A DNA stretch of 64,000 bases from Niastella yeongjuensis (lineage in GTDB: Bacteria > Bacteroidota > Bacteroidia > Chitinophagales > Chitinophagaceae). The notes beneath the pieces are model-generated. The model did no database searches. It had not been told where the DNA came from and saw only the letters and a program-made list of their open reading frames with translations. Of this stretch, positions 1 to 8,801 are shown in pieces. How positions within the stretch are numbered: the stretch's first letter is position 1; every line of letters begins with the position of its first letter. A program made the position numbers and the translations under genes. Location: positions 63,004-127,003 of the forward strand of contig NZ_FOCZ01000006.1 in NCBI RefSeq assembly GCF_900110245.1, written 5' to 3'.

Positions 1-204
1 CAGGTCTATCACCTCTGGAAAAACGCTACCAACAAACTTCCCGGACAAATGCGCCGCATTTACTCCATGAAAAATGAAGAACAGCTTTCTGTTAAAGAGA
101 TCGCTTCAGAACTGCAGCTGAGTGAACAAACCGTAAAGAACCAATTGCACACCGCCGGACAACGGATAGTTAAAATGTTGCGGCAGGTGCAGATCTTCTT
201 TTAG
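1..204 (+). CDS. ECF-type RNA polymerase sigma factor, C-terminal part (truncated by window edge)
   Basis: Open in frame from the first base to a TAG at 202-204, giving 67 residues. The visible part is sigma region 4: a segment beginning [13 protein letters not shown] followed by a helix-turn-helix ([20 protein letters not shown]), which recognises the -35-type promoter element. The FecR gene 254 bases downstream and the STN-domain SusC after it form the classic trans-envelope arrangement, in which FecR holds or activates this sigma factor and the sigma factor drives the susCD-like genes. That role is inferred from family and order. The N-terminal region 2 lies outside the window. Confidence 0.9.
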   Translation, partial: QVYHLWKNATNKLPGQMRRIYSMKNEEQLSVKEIASELQLSEQTVKNQLHTAGQRIVKMLRQVQIFF

Positions 205-279
205 GCAGAAGGCAGAAGGCAGAAGGCAGAAGGCAGAAGGCAGAAGGCAGAAGGCAGAAGGCAGAAGGCAGAAGGCAGA
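204..279. repeat. Heptanucleotide tandem repeat, unit GGCAGAA, about 10.9 copies
   Basis: Ten exact copies of GGCAGAA plus a six-base partial copy run without interruption. The array starts on the last base of the sigma-factor stop codon. It lies between the sigma gene and its anti-sigma gene, so a copy-number change would alter their spacing. It is the most perfect of the seven-base-period arrays in the window. Confidence 0.95.
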
Positions 280-299
280 GAATTTCGGGCGGCGCAAGA

Positions 300-363
300 T
301 AGGACAGAATTCCCGAATGTCGGGAGCCCACTCACTACTCACTACTCACTACTCACTACTCAC
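300..363. repeat. Small palindromic core followed by heptamer array (ACTCACT, about 4.9 copies)
   Basis: A short inverted repeat, CCCGA-atg-TCGGG, at 312-324 is followed by 34 bases of perfect seven-base repeats (ACTCACT) at 330-363. The same heptamer family recurs at 49159-49186, also after a degenerate CCGA/TCG core. The upstream array at 204-279 is a different heptamer, so here the two arms are not complementary. Confidence 0.85.
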
Positions 364-457
364 AATATGACCAAATTGTTAACTCCCGTTTTTTTCTAAT
401 TTCCCTCTAGTACCAGTTTATTTCTTTAACCGTCTATTAACAAAAGCTATTTTTTGC

Positions 458-1306
458 ATGCCCCGTAAATCAAGGCACAATAAGAAGAATATCAGTAATC
501 AGGATGAGCAATGGCAACAGGCATGGCAATCGCCCGATCAAATGGGCATGCAGAAAAAGCAGATTTTGCTGAACAGCATCAATGACCGGATCGACAACCG
601 CCGTCGCCAGAAAAAGCAATTGTTCTTTATTGGAATGAGTGCAGCAGCTGCCATAGTGATGGCGATCTTTTTCAAAATGCCGGGTATCGATGCTACCGGA
701 AACGCCAATGCGTGGCAGGAACTGGCCAGCGCCGACAGCGCAAAAAAGATCCAGTTGGAAGACGGATCGGTAGTATGGCTGGCCCCCTATTCAACAGTAA
801 AGGTATATGCGGATTTTACCAAAAAACGCAGCACCATACTGGCAAAAGGATCTGCCTTTTTTAGTGTGGCCAAAGATGCGGAACACCCCTTTACCATTGG
901 GGTTAACCAGCAAATGGTCACTGTTGTAGGAACTGCCTTCACCATTAATAAACTGGACTCGGTTGATCTGCAACTGACCGTTAAAGAAGGTAAGGTGGCA
1001 TTGAACAATCCCAGCGGCAATTTACTGTTAACAGCCGGTCAGCAGGTTATTACCTCACAGGCAAAAACAGGTGTGGTGGAAATAACGGAGCCGGGCGCGG
1101 CAGACTGGTGGTTACAACAACAGATGCGGTTACAAAATATCAGATTGGAAGAATTGATCAATCGCATTGAAAAATATTACCAGGTTAAGCTGATGTACGG
1201 CACTATCGACAAGAATAAAAAGGTAACGCTTACCTGGGACCTAACGATTTCATTGCAGGATAACTTAACGGTGCTGAACACATTGACTGGTCTAAATATC
1301 CACTAA
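458..1306 (+). CDS. FecR family anti-sigma factor
   Basis: 282 residues. A short basic cytoplasmic N-terminus (1-54) should contact the ECF sigma factor. One transmembrane helix follows (about 55-73, LFFIGMSAAAAIVMAIFF). The periplasmic FecR domain spans about 85-190, with motifs such as LEDGSVVWLAPYS and GTAFTIN. The C-terminal DUF4974-type domain (about 215-280) should contact the STN domain of the SusC partner. Order sigma-fecR-susC-susD is the standard Bacteroidota arrangement for substrate-triggered expression of an outer-membrane uptake system. Assignment is secure at family level; the signal is unknown. Confidence 0.93.
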   Translation: MPRKSRHNKKNISNQDEQWQQAWQSPDQMGMQKKQILLNSINDRIDNRRRQKKQLFFIGMSAAAAIVMAIFFKMPGIDATGNANAWQELASADSAKKIQLEDGSVVWLAPYSTVKVYADFTKKRSTILAKGSAFFSVAKDAEHPFTIGVNQQMVTVVGTAFTINKLDSVDLQLTVKEGKVALNNPSGNLLLTAGQQVITSQAKTGVVEITEPGAADWWLQQQMRLQNIRLEELINRIEKYYQVKLMYGTIDKNKKVTLTWDLTISLQDNLTVLNTLTGLNIH

Positions 1307-1389
1307 ACATTCCTTATCGTTTCCGACAGGTTTATTTTTCTGCTGAAAGGCGGACAGGCATTGTATTGTTTTTAATGTAACAGAAAATT

Positions 1390-4300
1390 ATGGACTACGC
1401 TAAACTAAGAAAAACATTCACCGCGCTTGCAGTAATACTGATGACAGGACTCATCCACCTGCATGCGCAAACGGCTCAAATGCACTACCGGCATGCTGCC
1501 GGTAATTTGGCTGCAATTGCTGAAGAATTTGGCCGTGTATTTAAAGTAAAACTGGCTTATGCAACTGATGAACTGACCGCAGTAAAGGTGCCCGGCGCTT
1601 CCTATGAAGCAGGCAGTGTGGGTGAGTTATTGAATAAAGTATTGGAACCGGGTGGCTTTGTGGCAACCGCCAGTGGCAACAGCTGGGTGATCAAAAAAAG
1701 CGATGCACCCCCAAAGGCGCCTACCATGGTTTTGAAAGGTATGATCACCGAAGGCGGCATTCCCCTTCCCGGTGCTACCGTAATTATTAAACAGGACGGA
1801 CAAAAGAATGTGATAGCCATTGCCGATGACATGGGCCGTTTTTCCAAAACCCTGTCGGTGATATCAGACGGATCGGTTGAGATCACGGCTGTAGGCTATC
1901 TGCCGTTGAGAAAGAAATTCGCTGCCGAAGCGCAACAAACATTGAATATTGTGCTGCAGAAGGATGATCAACAGATGCAGAATGTGGTGGTGACAGCATT
2001 AGGTATCAAAAAATCAGAAAGATCACTGGGGTATGCGCTTACAAAAGTAGACAGTACGCAGCTTACGCAAGCCACCAGTTTAAACTGGACGGATGCGCTT
2101 TCCGGTAAAGTAGCCGGTTTGAACCTTATCCGTTCCGGTGCCGGCCCCGCTGCTTCGAGCAAGATCATTCTCCGGGGCGAAAACAACCTTACCGGCGATA
2201 ATGAAGCCCTGATAGTAGTGGATGGTGTGGTGATCAACAACAGTAGTGGTAAACGTTATTCCAACAGCAGCGATGCGGTGTATCAAACCAATGCCGACAA
2301 CCTGCCGGCTGACTATGGCAGCACCCTGAATGATCTTAACCCCCAGGATATTGAAAGTGTATCTGTACTGAAAGGACCTGCTGCAGCTGCCTTGTATGGC
2401 CAGCGTGCGGCTAACGGTGCAGTTATTATCACTACCAAATCTGCTACCCAAAAGAAGAAAGGACATTTCAGCGTTCGCTATACCAGCAACGGGAACATAG
2501 AAGAGTTAAACAGAAAGCTTGACCGGCAATATGAATATGGCCTTGGTTTGGATGGACAAACAGATTATAGTTTCTCAAAATCTACCAATAGTTCATCCAG
2601 TTCTGCATACGGACCAAAATTCGATGGACAACTGTTTTACCAGTATGATCCTGTTACCCAGATACAAGGGAAAACCCCCACTCCATGGAGAGCCTACGAT
2701 AATATCGATGATTTTTGGGACAGAGGTCGGGACCTCAAAAACAACGTGAGTATAGATGGCAGACTGGGTTCAACCGGAATGCGTATTAACCTTGGTACAG
2801 AGAACGACCACTGGATTGTGCCCAATACCGGTTTCGTACGTAAAAACATAGGGTTGAGTACCAATACAGACATCACCAAAAAATTAAAGCTTTCTACCAA
2901 AATAAACTACGGCTTTAGAAACAGTGATAACCTGCCTGCTGCCGGATATGGAAACCAGTCTTTGATGTACTGGTATATTTTCTGGCAGCCCAATGCCGAT
3001 TATAACTGGCTGAGAAATTACTGGATGGGTGCTCCGGGCAGTGCATACAGCAGCGATAGTATGTATCGCAGGATCAGATATCCTTTCTCTTCTTATCCCG
3101 AAAACCCCTTTGCGATCGTAAATGAGTTCCTGAACAAAACAAGAAGAAACAACGTAACCGGTAACGTAACCCTGAACTACCAGGTTACCAAAGACCTGAG
3201 CGTTATGCTGCGCGGCAGCCTTGACTGGATGAACGATAAACGTGAGCAGGACAGGCCTTTTGATGCCGGTTCACGCCTGCCAAGAGGTTCTATAAGAAGA
3301 CAGAACATTTACAGCCAGGAAAAGAGTTACGACGTAATGGCAAAATATGTCAGAGATCTCAATCCGGACATAAAGTTGGGTGTAACCCTTGGAGGCAGCC
3401 AGCTGAAGAATAAATATGACAAATTTGATGTAAGGAACGATGGTTTACACCTGCCGGGCATATATACCATGGAGAATAGTGAGTATGGGCTTACTTATTT
3501 CCCCGATACCAGCCGTTATGCAATAAATAGTATGTACGGCATTATCAACCTGAGTTATAAAAATTATCTGTTTGCTGAAATTACCGGCCGGCAGGACTGG
3601 AACAGTGTACTGGCCACTAAGGACAGAACGGATAATGTAGGATTTTTCTATCCTTCTATTAATACCGGTTTTGTACTGTCGGAAGTAGCCAAACTCCCTG
3701 CTGTTATCAACTATGCCAAGATCAGGGCCTCGTTTGCCCAGGTAGGTAGCGGTGGTACTACACCGTACAGAACGGCTTACACCTACCATGTTGCGGTAAA
3801 CGGCGGTATTTATCCGGATAGTGCATTGGCCAGCCCTACCATATTGCCCAACCCCAATTTAAAACCATTGCTTACTTCCACATTTGAGTTGGGTACGGAA
3901 GTTCAGTTTTTCAATGGCAGAATAAGTTTGGACGTGACGGGGTATTTGGGAAAAACCAGCAACCAGATCCTGACAAGAACCGTGGATGCTTCATCTGGCT
4001 ACCCTTATACAATTATCAATGCGGGAACTGTACGAAACGGCGGTTTGGAAGTAAGTGTTAATGCCAAACCCATTGCAACCGCTAATGGATTTAACTGGGG
4101 CGTTTATTCAACTTTCTCTTTCAACAAGAACAAGATCCTGTCAATGCCGGATAGTTCGGTATTGCTGCGGGCAGGTAATATAGCCAATGGTCAGATTGTG
4201 GCTGCTGTAGGCGGCAGCATGGGTGATTTATATGGTTTGGGTTACCAGCGTAGCCCGGATGGACAAGTGGTGTATGATGCTGCCAGCGGCGTACCGCTGA

Positions 4301-4872
4301 TCACACCAAATATCATTAAGCTCGGTAACACGATCCCTAAATTCAAATTCAGTCTTGGTAATAATTTCCGCTATAAGAATTTTAGTTTAAACGTGCTGTT
4401 CGATGCGCAGAAGGGTGCCAAGGCTTACTCGCTTACCCATTACAAAATGGCAGAGCAGGGCAAATTGAAAAGTACAATACCGGGCCGGTACAATGGTATT
4501 ATTGGCAACGGCGTGGTACAAAATCCTGATGGAAGCTACCGTAAAAATGATGTGGTGGCCTATGATATCGATCAATACTATCAGCACAGCATGGGTAGCT
4601 TCAATGCAGAAGGAAGCACGTTTAGTACGGATTTTATAAAATTCCGCGAAGCCAGTTTAACCTACTCGCTCAGGCAGCCATTCCTCAAAAAATTAGGATT
4701 ATCGGCTGCAAGCATTGGTGTTTACGGGCGCGACCTGTTCATCTGGACACCCTGGCCAATATTCGATCCTGAGTTTGGTACTATACAGGGATCAGATATT
4801 GTAACGGGTTTTGAAACAGCACAGTTTCCTTCAACCCGCACTATGGGTTTCCTGTTGTCAATCGGGTTTTAA
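1390..4872 (+). CDS. SusC/RagA family TonB-linked outer membrane protein with STN domain
   Basis: 1160 residues. Signal peptide at 1-27. STN (secretin/TonB short N-terminal) domain at about 35-103, a CarboxypepD_reg-like beta-sandwich at about 112-190, then the plug (from MQNVVVTALG near 197, including LNDLNPQDIESVSVLKGPAA) and a long C-terminal beta-barrel ending in FLLSIGF. It should import a large substrate across the outer membrane with the SusD lipoprotein and TonB energy. The STN domain marks the subset that signals to a FecR/ECF pair, and such a pair lies directly upstream. No glycoside hydrolase or peptidase is adjacent, so the substrate cannot be inferred. Confidence 0.96.
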   Translation: MDYAKLRKTFTALAVILMTGLIHLHAQTAQMHYRHAAGNLAAIAEEFGRVFKVKLAYATDELTAVKVPGASYEAGSVGELLNKVLEPGGFVATASGNSWVIKKSDAPPKAPTMVLKGMITEGGIPLPGATVIIKQDGQKNVIAIADDMGRFSKTLSVISDGSVEITAVGYLPLRKKFAAEAQQTLNIVLQKDDQQMQNVVVTALGIKKSERSLGYALTKVDSTQLTQATSLNWTDALSGKVAGLNLIRSGAGPAASSKIILRGENNLTGDNEALIVVDGVVINNSSGKRYSNSSDAVYQTNADNLPADYGSTLNDLNPQDIESVSVLKGPAAAALYGQRAANGAVIITTKSATQKKKGHFSVRYTSNGNIEELNRKLDRQYEYGLGLDGQTDYSFSKSTNSSSSSAYGPKFDGQLFYQYDPVTQIQGKTPTPWRAYDNIDDFWDRGRDLKNNVSIDGRLGSTGMRINLGTENDHWIVPNTGFVRKNIGLSTNTDITKKLKLSTKINYGFRNSDNLPAAGYGNQSLMYWYIFWQPNADYNWLRNYWMGAPGSAYSSDSMYRRIRYPFSSYPENPFAIVNEFLNKTRRNNVTGNVTLNYQVTKDLSVMLRGSLDWMNDKREQDRPFDAGSRLPRGSIRRQNIYSQEKSYDVMAKYVRDLNPDIKLGVTLGGSQLKNKYDKFDVRNDGLHLPGIYTMENSEYGLTYFPDTSRYAINSMYGIINLSYKNYLFAEITGRQDWNSVLATKDRTDNVGFFYPSINTGFVLSEVAKLPAVINYAKIRASFAQVGSGGTTPYRTAYTYHVAVNGGIYPDSALASPTILPNPNLKPLLTSTFELGTEVQFFNGRISLDVTGYLGKTSNQILTRTVDASSGYPYTIINAGTVRNGGLEVSVNAKPIATANGFNWGVYSTFSFNKNKILSMPDSSVLLRAGNIANGQIVAAVGGSMGDLYGLGYQRSPDGQVVYDAASGVPLITPNIIKLGNTIPKFKFSLGNNFRYKNFSLNVLFDAQKGAKAYSLTHYKMAEQGKLKSTIPGRYNGIIGNGVVQNPDGSYRKNDVVAYDIDQYYQHSMGSFNAEGSTFSTDFIKFREASLTYSLRQPFLKKLGLSAASIGVYGRDLFIWTPWPIFDPEFGTIQGSDIVTGFETAQFPSTRTMGFLLSIGF

Positions 4873-4914
4873 TTATTGTGTAAAAGAGATGATCAACAAT
4901 AAAAGATTAAACGG

Positions 4915-6501
4915 ATGAGAAAGCAATTATTTATAGCATGTCTGGTTTTGATGGCTGTGCCAGCACTCTATTCATGCAAGAAGGGTTTTCAGGACCTGAA
5001 CGTAGATCCTATCAATATTATCAGCACTTCTCCAAGCAGGTTACTCGCGCCCGCACTGGTAAACTCCGTGTGGCCCGGTATGAACAAGAACAGGAGCTTT
5101 ACCAATGAATTGATGCAGGTAACCGTGGCCCAAAGTGATGGGGACGCTACCATATTCAGATACGCTTTCAGGGCCAACGTATCGGATTATTTATGGAATG
5201 CCTGGTACGGGCAACTGACCAACTTTAAACAGGTAGACAGTCTGGGACGCGGCGGTGAACACGCAAAAGTAGACTCTGCCAATGCCACTTATCAGGGTAT
5301 TGGAAAAGTATGCAAAGTATGGCTGTTTTCGAACCTGACGGATGGTTATGGCGATATTCCTTACTTCCATGCGCTGGAAGGTGATCAGCAAAATGTAGTT
5401 GCGGCTTTCGACAGGCAGAAAGACATTTACCTGGATATGTTTGACAGGTTGGAAGAAGCCAATACCCTGCTTGCCAAAGGCGATGTAATTGTGCCAAGCA
5501 GCGATCCTGTATACCAGGGAAATGTTGATAAATGGAGGAGATTTTCCAATTCATTGTACCTGCGCCTTTTGTTGCGTATTTCCGGTAAAGCAGATGTACA
5601 ACAACAATGTATTGCTAAAATAAAACAGATAGTAGAGAACCCCACTCAGTATCCAATTTTTCAAACCAATGCAGACTGCGCCCGGTTACTTTGGAGCGGA
5701 GGTACCAGTACTACCGATCCTTATACCAATCCTTATGTGATCAATGTGCGTACGTCTGATTTTAAAGGTCCGGCTATTTGCAGTTTCTTTTTAGACCATC
5801 TGGTTTCGTGGAGTGACCCTCGTTATGTTTCAGCCAGTCCGTATGGTACTGGTAGTATTGGCGCTTTTGGTATTGCCCAGGCCAGCGGCGGCGGATGGGT
5901 TGGTGTAGAAAGTGGTTATGCAACAGGTCATGGGGTAACTAAAGGTTGTTATTTTCAAAGCTATGATGCTTCCTCAGGTGGTGGTACCGCGTCGCTGCAG
6001 CAAAGTAAGATAACCGGCATCATGATGCAAACTGCTGAAGTAAAGTTTATACTGGCGGAAGCGGCGTTAAAGGGATGGATTGGTACTGCCGGCGATACAA
6101 AAAAATACTGGTACCAGGGCATGGCATCTGCCATCAATTATTGGGTAGCTGCTTTCCCCGAAGATACTGCTGCAAGCCAGTTTAAGACGCACGTTTCAAA
6201 TCTTGCCAATGTCAGTGAAAACTGGGATGAATCGCTTACTGTTGAAGGGAAAATGGAATTGATCCACCTGCAGAAATACTATGCCCTGTTTTTGACCGAT
6301 CTGCAACAATGGTACGAATACAGGCGCACAGGACATCCTGTTTTACCAAAAGGACAGGGCTTGTCGAACGGAGGCGTAATGCCTGCACGTATGGTATATC
6401 CTGTATATATACAGGCTGCCAACCCCGTAAACTATAAAGCTGCAGTGGTAGCACAAGGGAACGATGAAATATCTACTAATGTATGGTGGCAGCAGCCTTA
6501 A
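4915..6501 (+). CDS. SusD/RagB family nutrient-binding outer membrane lipoprotein
   Basis: 528 residues with a lipoprotein signal (LYSC, lipidated Cys21). The N-terminal stretch FQDLNVDPINI and the alpha-helical TPR-type composition fit the SusD-like_2 subgroup. It forms the lid of the SusC channel and binds substrate at the cell surface. It follows susC by 42 bases and precedes another lipoprotein by 25 bases, so the three are probably one transcript. Substrate unknown. Confidence 0.93.
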   Translation: MRKQLFIACLVLMAVPALYSCKKGFQDLNVDPINIISTSPSRLLAPALVNSVWPGMNKNRSFTNELMQVTVAQSDGDATIFRYAFRANVSDYLWNAWYGQLTNFKQVDSLGRGGEHAKVDSANATYQGIGKVCKVWLFSNLTDGYGDIPYFHALEGDQQNVVAAFDRQKDIYLDMFDRLEEANTLLAKGDVIVPSSDPVYQGNVDKWRRFSNSLYLRLLLRISGKADVQQQCIAKIKQIVENPTQYPIFQTNADCARLLWSGGTSTTDPYTNPYVINVRTSDFKGPAICSFFLDHLVSWSDPRYVSASPYGTGSIGAFGIAQASGGGWVGVESGYATGHGVTKGCYFQSYDASSGGGTASLQQSKITGIMMQTAEVKFILAEAALKGWIGTAGDTKKYWYQGMASAINYWVAAFPEDTAASQFKTHVSNLANVSENWDESLTVEGKMELIHLQKYYALFLTDLQQWYEYRRTGHPVLPKGQGLSNGGVMPARMVYPVYIQAANPVNYKAAVVAQGNDEISTNVWWQQP

Positions 6502-6526
6502 TTGTGTCAAATAAAAAAATATCAAG

Positions 6527-8167
6527 ATGAAATTTTCAATAAAGCTTTTATTAATAATCAGCATAGCTGTTGTAACAGGCAGTTGTAAGAAGGATACCTA
6601 CAAAGATTATCCGGGAGGGGTGCCTTACGATGTGATCTCTATTCTGGATGTTCGCCCGCTTTATAAAGGTAAAGATGTAACACTTACCAAAGAGAATATG
6701 TATGGTGGTATTAAACTGAATGCAGTCGTTATATCTGACCATACAGCGGGCAATTTACCCAAAAATTTGCTGGTGGTGCAGGATATGCGCCGGGTGCAAA
6801 CGCTGCGCGGTATTTCTATAGACCTGGGTGATGCTGCTGCCAAATACCATCCGGGCGACTCGGTAGTGATCGTTGTTGCCGGTAAAACCTTAACCCGTAA
6901 AAATGGTATTTTGACTATTACGGGCGTAACAGAAGCTGACATTACCAATGCGGGTAAAGGAACGGTTGGTATAAATGCAATAAATTCAGCACAGCTGCAA
7001 ACCAATTATTATGACTATGAGAGCTCGCTTTGCATCCTTAATAAATCAAGTTTCTATCCAATTCCCAAACCCGGAGAAACGATCAGTGGCGCTAAAGTGG
7101 TCAATGATGGTTTCGGGAACTTTATTCTTAATACAGATCCGGGCGTAAGTTATGCCAATGATACTCCTTATACGCTGGCGGCTTATGTAGGCATTCCTTT
7201 TGGTAAACCGGATAGTACTGTGGAGTTGAAAACAAGAAACGCATATGATATCATAGATATGGGGTCTTCTGAACAGGACCTGCTTATCTCCGGTTATCAA
7301 AGCGATCCCAAAGGCGGAGACGGCAGTTATGAATATGTGCAAATGCTGGCTACTAAAGATATAGACTTTGCAGTTACGCCTTACAGTATTGTGTTCTGTA
7401 ATAACGCAGGTACTGCCAGTTCTGCTACCCCACTCGACGCCGGCTGGGCAACAGGCGGACAGCGTACCATTAAATGGAACATTACATCGAGCAGCGTAAA
7501 AAAAGGACAATTCTTTTATTTTGGTTTCCAGGGCAAAAAGATCAATGGTTCTGCAGGTACTGCTTCATTCTCGGGGCCAAGCTGGTATCAAAAGAACTTT
7601 CTTACCAGCGGTAACAATGCAGTTACAGGCGCCGTTAACCTGCCCAATCTTGGCGATGGCGGACTGGCGCATCCAAGTGAGTTTGGTACATCGGGCCCCT
7701 GGGCTAATAGCGGAAACACCTGTGGTGTAGCCATCTTTAAAGGAACTACTATCAGCGCAGCATCGGTGCCCGAAGATGTATTGTTTATGGCTACCGGTGG
7801 AGGCGCCGCCGTGTACGATCCGAAGAAAACGCCCATTTTAGGTTACCGGATCTGTAATAACGACTGGTACTCTATGAACTCCGTAGCTATAGATTCAGTT
7901 ACTTATAAGCCTGTTATAGTCCCTTGTCAGCAATTCCAGGCCCTTGGCAATACTACCAGTACTGCTTATCCATTTAATGACGCACACCCGAATAATGGTA
8001 AAGATGCTTCCGATGCCGGCCTGTATAGCATGATGGGTGGTGTTTATAATATTACCCTTCGCAGATGGACAACCGCCCGTAAACAGGTAATAGTAGAATT
8101 GATTCAAACTACTGCTACTATCGACACACTGGAAAAACATCCCAGCGTAACGAAACTGGTTGACTAA
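6527..8167 (+). CDS. DUF5689-type surface lipoprotein, third gene of the SusCD locus
   Basis: 546 residues. Signal peptide with lipobox TGSC (Cys20). The N-terminal part (about 35-240, with PYDVISILDVRPLYKG and VVVAGKTLTRKNG-like strands) looks like the DUF5689 OB-fold-like domain common in third lipoproteins of Bacteroidota SusCD loci. The remainder is beta-rich and may be an adhesive or glycan-binding sandwich. It is the last gene before a strong terminator and probably an accessory surface protein of the transporter. The exact ligand and the C-terminal fold are not recognisable by eye. Confidence 0.75.
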   Translation: MKFSIKLLLIISIAVVTGSCKKDTYKDYPGGVPYDVISILDVRPLYKGKDVTLTKENMYGGIKLNAVVISDHTAGNLPKNLLVVQDMRRVQTLRGISIDLGDAAAKYHPGDSVVIVVAGKTLTRKNGILTITGVTEADITNAGKGTVGINAINSAQLQTNYYDYESSLCILNKSSFYPIPKPGETISGAKVVNDGFGNFILNTDPGVSYANDTPYTLAAYVGIPFGKPDSTVELKTRNAYDIIDMGSSEQDLLISGYQSDPKGGDGSYEYVQMLATKDIDFAVTPYSIVFCNNAGTASSATPLDAGWATGGQRTIKWNITSSSVKKGQFFYFGFQGKKINGSAGTASFSGPSWYQKNFLTSGNNAVTGAVNLPNLGDGGLAHPSEFGTSGPWANSGNTCGVAIFKGTTISAASVPEDVLFMATGGGAAVYDPKKTPILGYRICNNDWYSMNSVAIDSVTYKPVIVPCQQFQALGNTTSTAYPFNDAHPNNGKDASDAGLYSMMGGVYNITLRRWTTARKQVIVELIQTTATIDTLEKHPSVTKLVD

Positions 8168-8191
8168 AATATTTTCTGGGCGATTCCCCCC

Positions 8192-8225
8192 GGGTGGGTC
8201 CGTTATGCGGGCTCACCCTTTTTTT
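8192..8225 (+). terminator. Intrinsic terminator of the SusCD operon
   Basis: Stem GGGTGGG (8192-8198) pairs with CTCACCC (8212-8218), including one G-T pair, around a 13-base loop. Seven T residues follow at 8219-8225. It lies 24 bases after the stop of the DUF5689 lipoprotein. Confidence 0.85.
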
Positions 8226-8311
8226 ATTAATTGGCCTTTAACACTCCTTTAGTAAACAACTGTTCTCCTTAGCCATCTATTATACAAACAAAACAATGGA
8301 GGAAACAGTAT

Positions 8312-8725
8312 ATGAAACAGATTTTTACCTTTATCGCCGTATTATTTAGTGTTACTACTTTTGCTGCTCCTGCCCCTAAGACCGCTAAAATTTCAATCTC
8401 AAATAGTGATCGTTCTATGATGCAGGTGAAGATAGATGGGAAGATGTATAACCTGAACAATACCTTTGTGATGGATAATATTCGTACCGGTAATCACTCC
8501 ATCACTATATATAAAACTGAAAACGCAGGTTTCAGAAAAAAGACCGCAGTGATCTATAACAGTTCTATGTATGTTTCACCTGCCCAGTTGATCAATATCG
8601 ATATCAATCGTACTGGTAAAGTGGTGGTTAAAACTACTACCGATAAATACGATAGAGATAACAGAAATGACTGGAATGACCGAAACGACCGGAACGATAG
8701 AAACGATCATTACGGAAGACACTAG
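8312..8725 (+). CDS. Small secreted protein with Asp/Arg/Asn repeat tail
   Basis: 137 residues. Signal peptide 1-19 (cleavage near FAAPAP). The middle (about 28-110) alternates short beta strands, with MQVKIDGKMYNL and IRTGNHSITIYKTE resembling a PEGA-type beta-sandwich. The tail (about 113-137) is low-complexity, repeating D-R-N. At DNA level the tail is a degenerate nine-base repeat (near 8655-8712), so length may vary between strains. The start follows a GGAGG-like run. Function unknown; a cell-surface or periplasmic structural role is the most that can be inferred. Confidence 0.75.
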   Translation: MKQIFTFIAVLFSVTTFAAPAPKTAKISISNSDRSMMQVKIDGKMYNLNNTFVMDNIRTGNHSITIYKTENAGFRKKTAVIYNSSMYVSPAQLINIDINRTGKVVVKTTTDKYDRDNRNDWNDRNDRNDRNDHYGRH

Positions 8726-8729
8726 AATA

Positions 8730-8801
8730 GAGCGGTGCCACGGTTCAAAACCAATAATATAGCGGTGCCCCGGTTCAAAACCGTGGCACCGCTATATTAT
8801 T
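8730..8801. repeat. Direct repeat plus 23-bp near-perfect hairpin at convergent gene ends
   Basis: A 23-base unit (8730-8752, GAGCGGTGCCACGGTTCAAA...) is repeated at 8760-8782. The second copy forms the left arm of an inverted repeat: 8753-8775 pairs with 8779-8801 with one mismatch and a three-base loop. The right arm contains the stop codon of the minus-strand epimerase gene (8797-8799). It probably acts as a bidirectional transcription barrier. The extra half copy suggests a mobile or amplified palindromic unit. Confidence 0.85.

Noticed and set aside
106-342. Minus-strand frame through the heptamer array reading as a peptide repeat (FCLLPSA)
   Set aside because: A seven-base repeat stays open in any stop-free frame and yields a heptapeptide every 21 bases. 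There is no other sign of coding.
204-363. Possible CRISPR-like array
   Set aside because: Units are seven bases with no unique spacers, and no cas gene is present.
8740-8785. GGTTCAAAACC resembling a tRNA T-arm
   Set aside because: It is part of the 23-bp hairpin and its direct repeat; no acceptor or anticodon arms are present.
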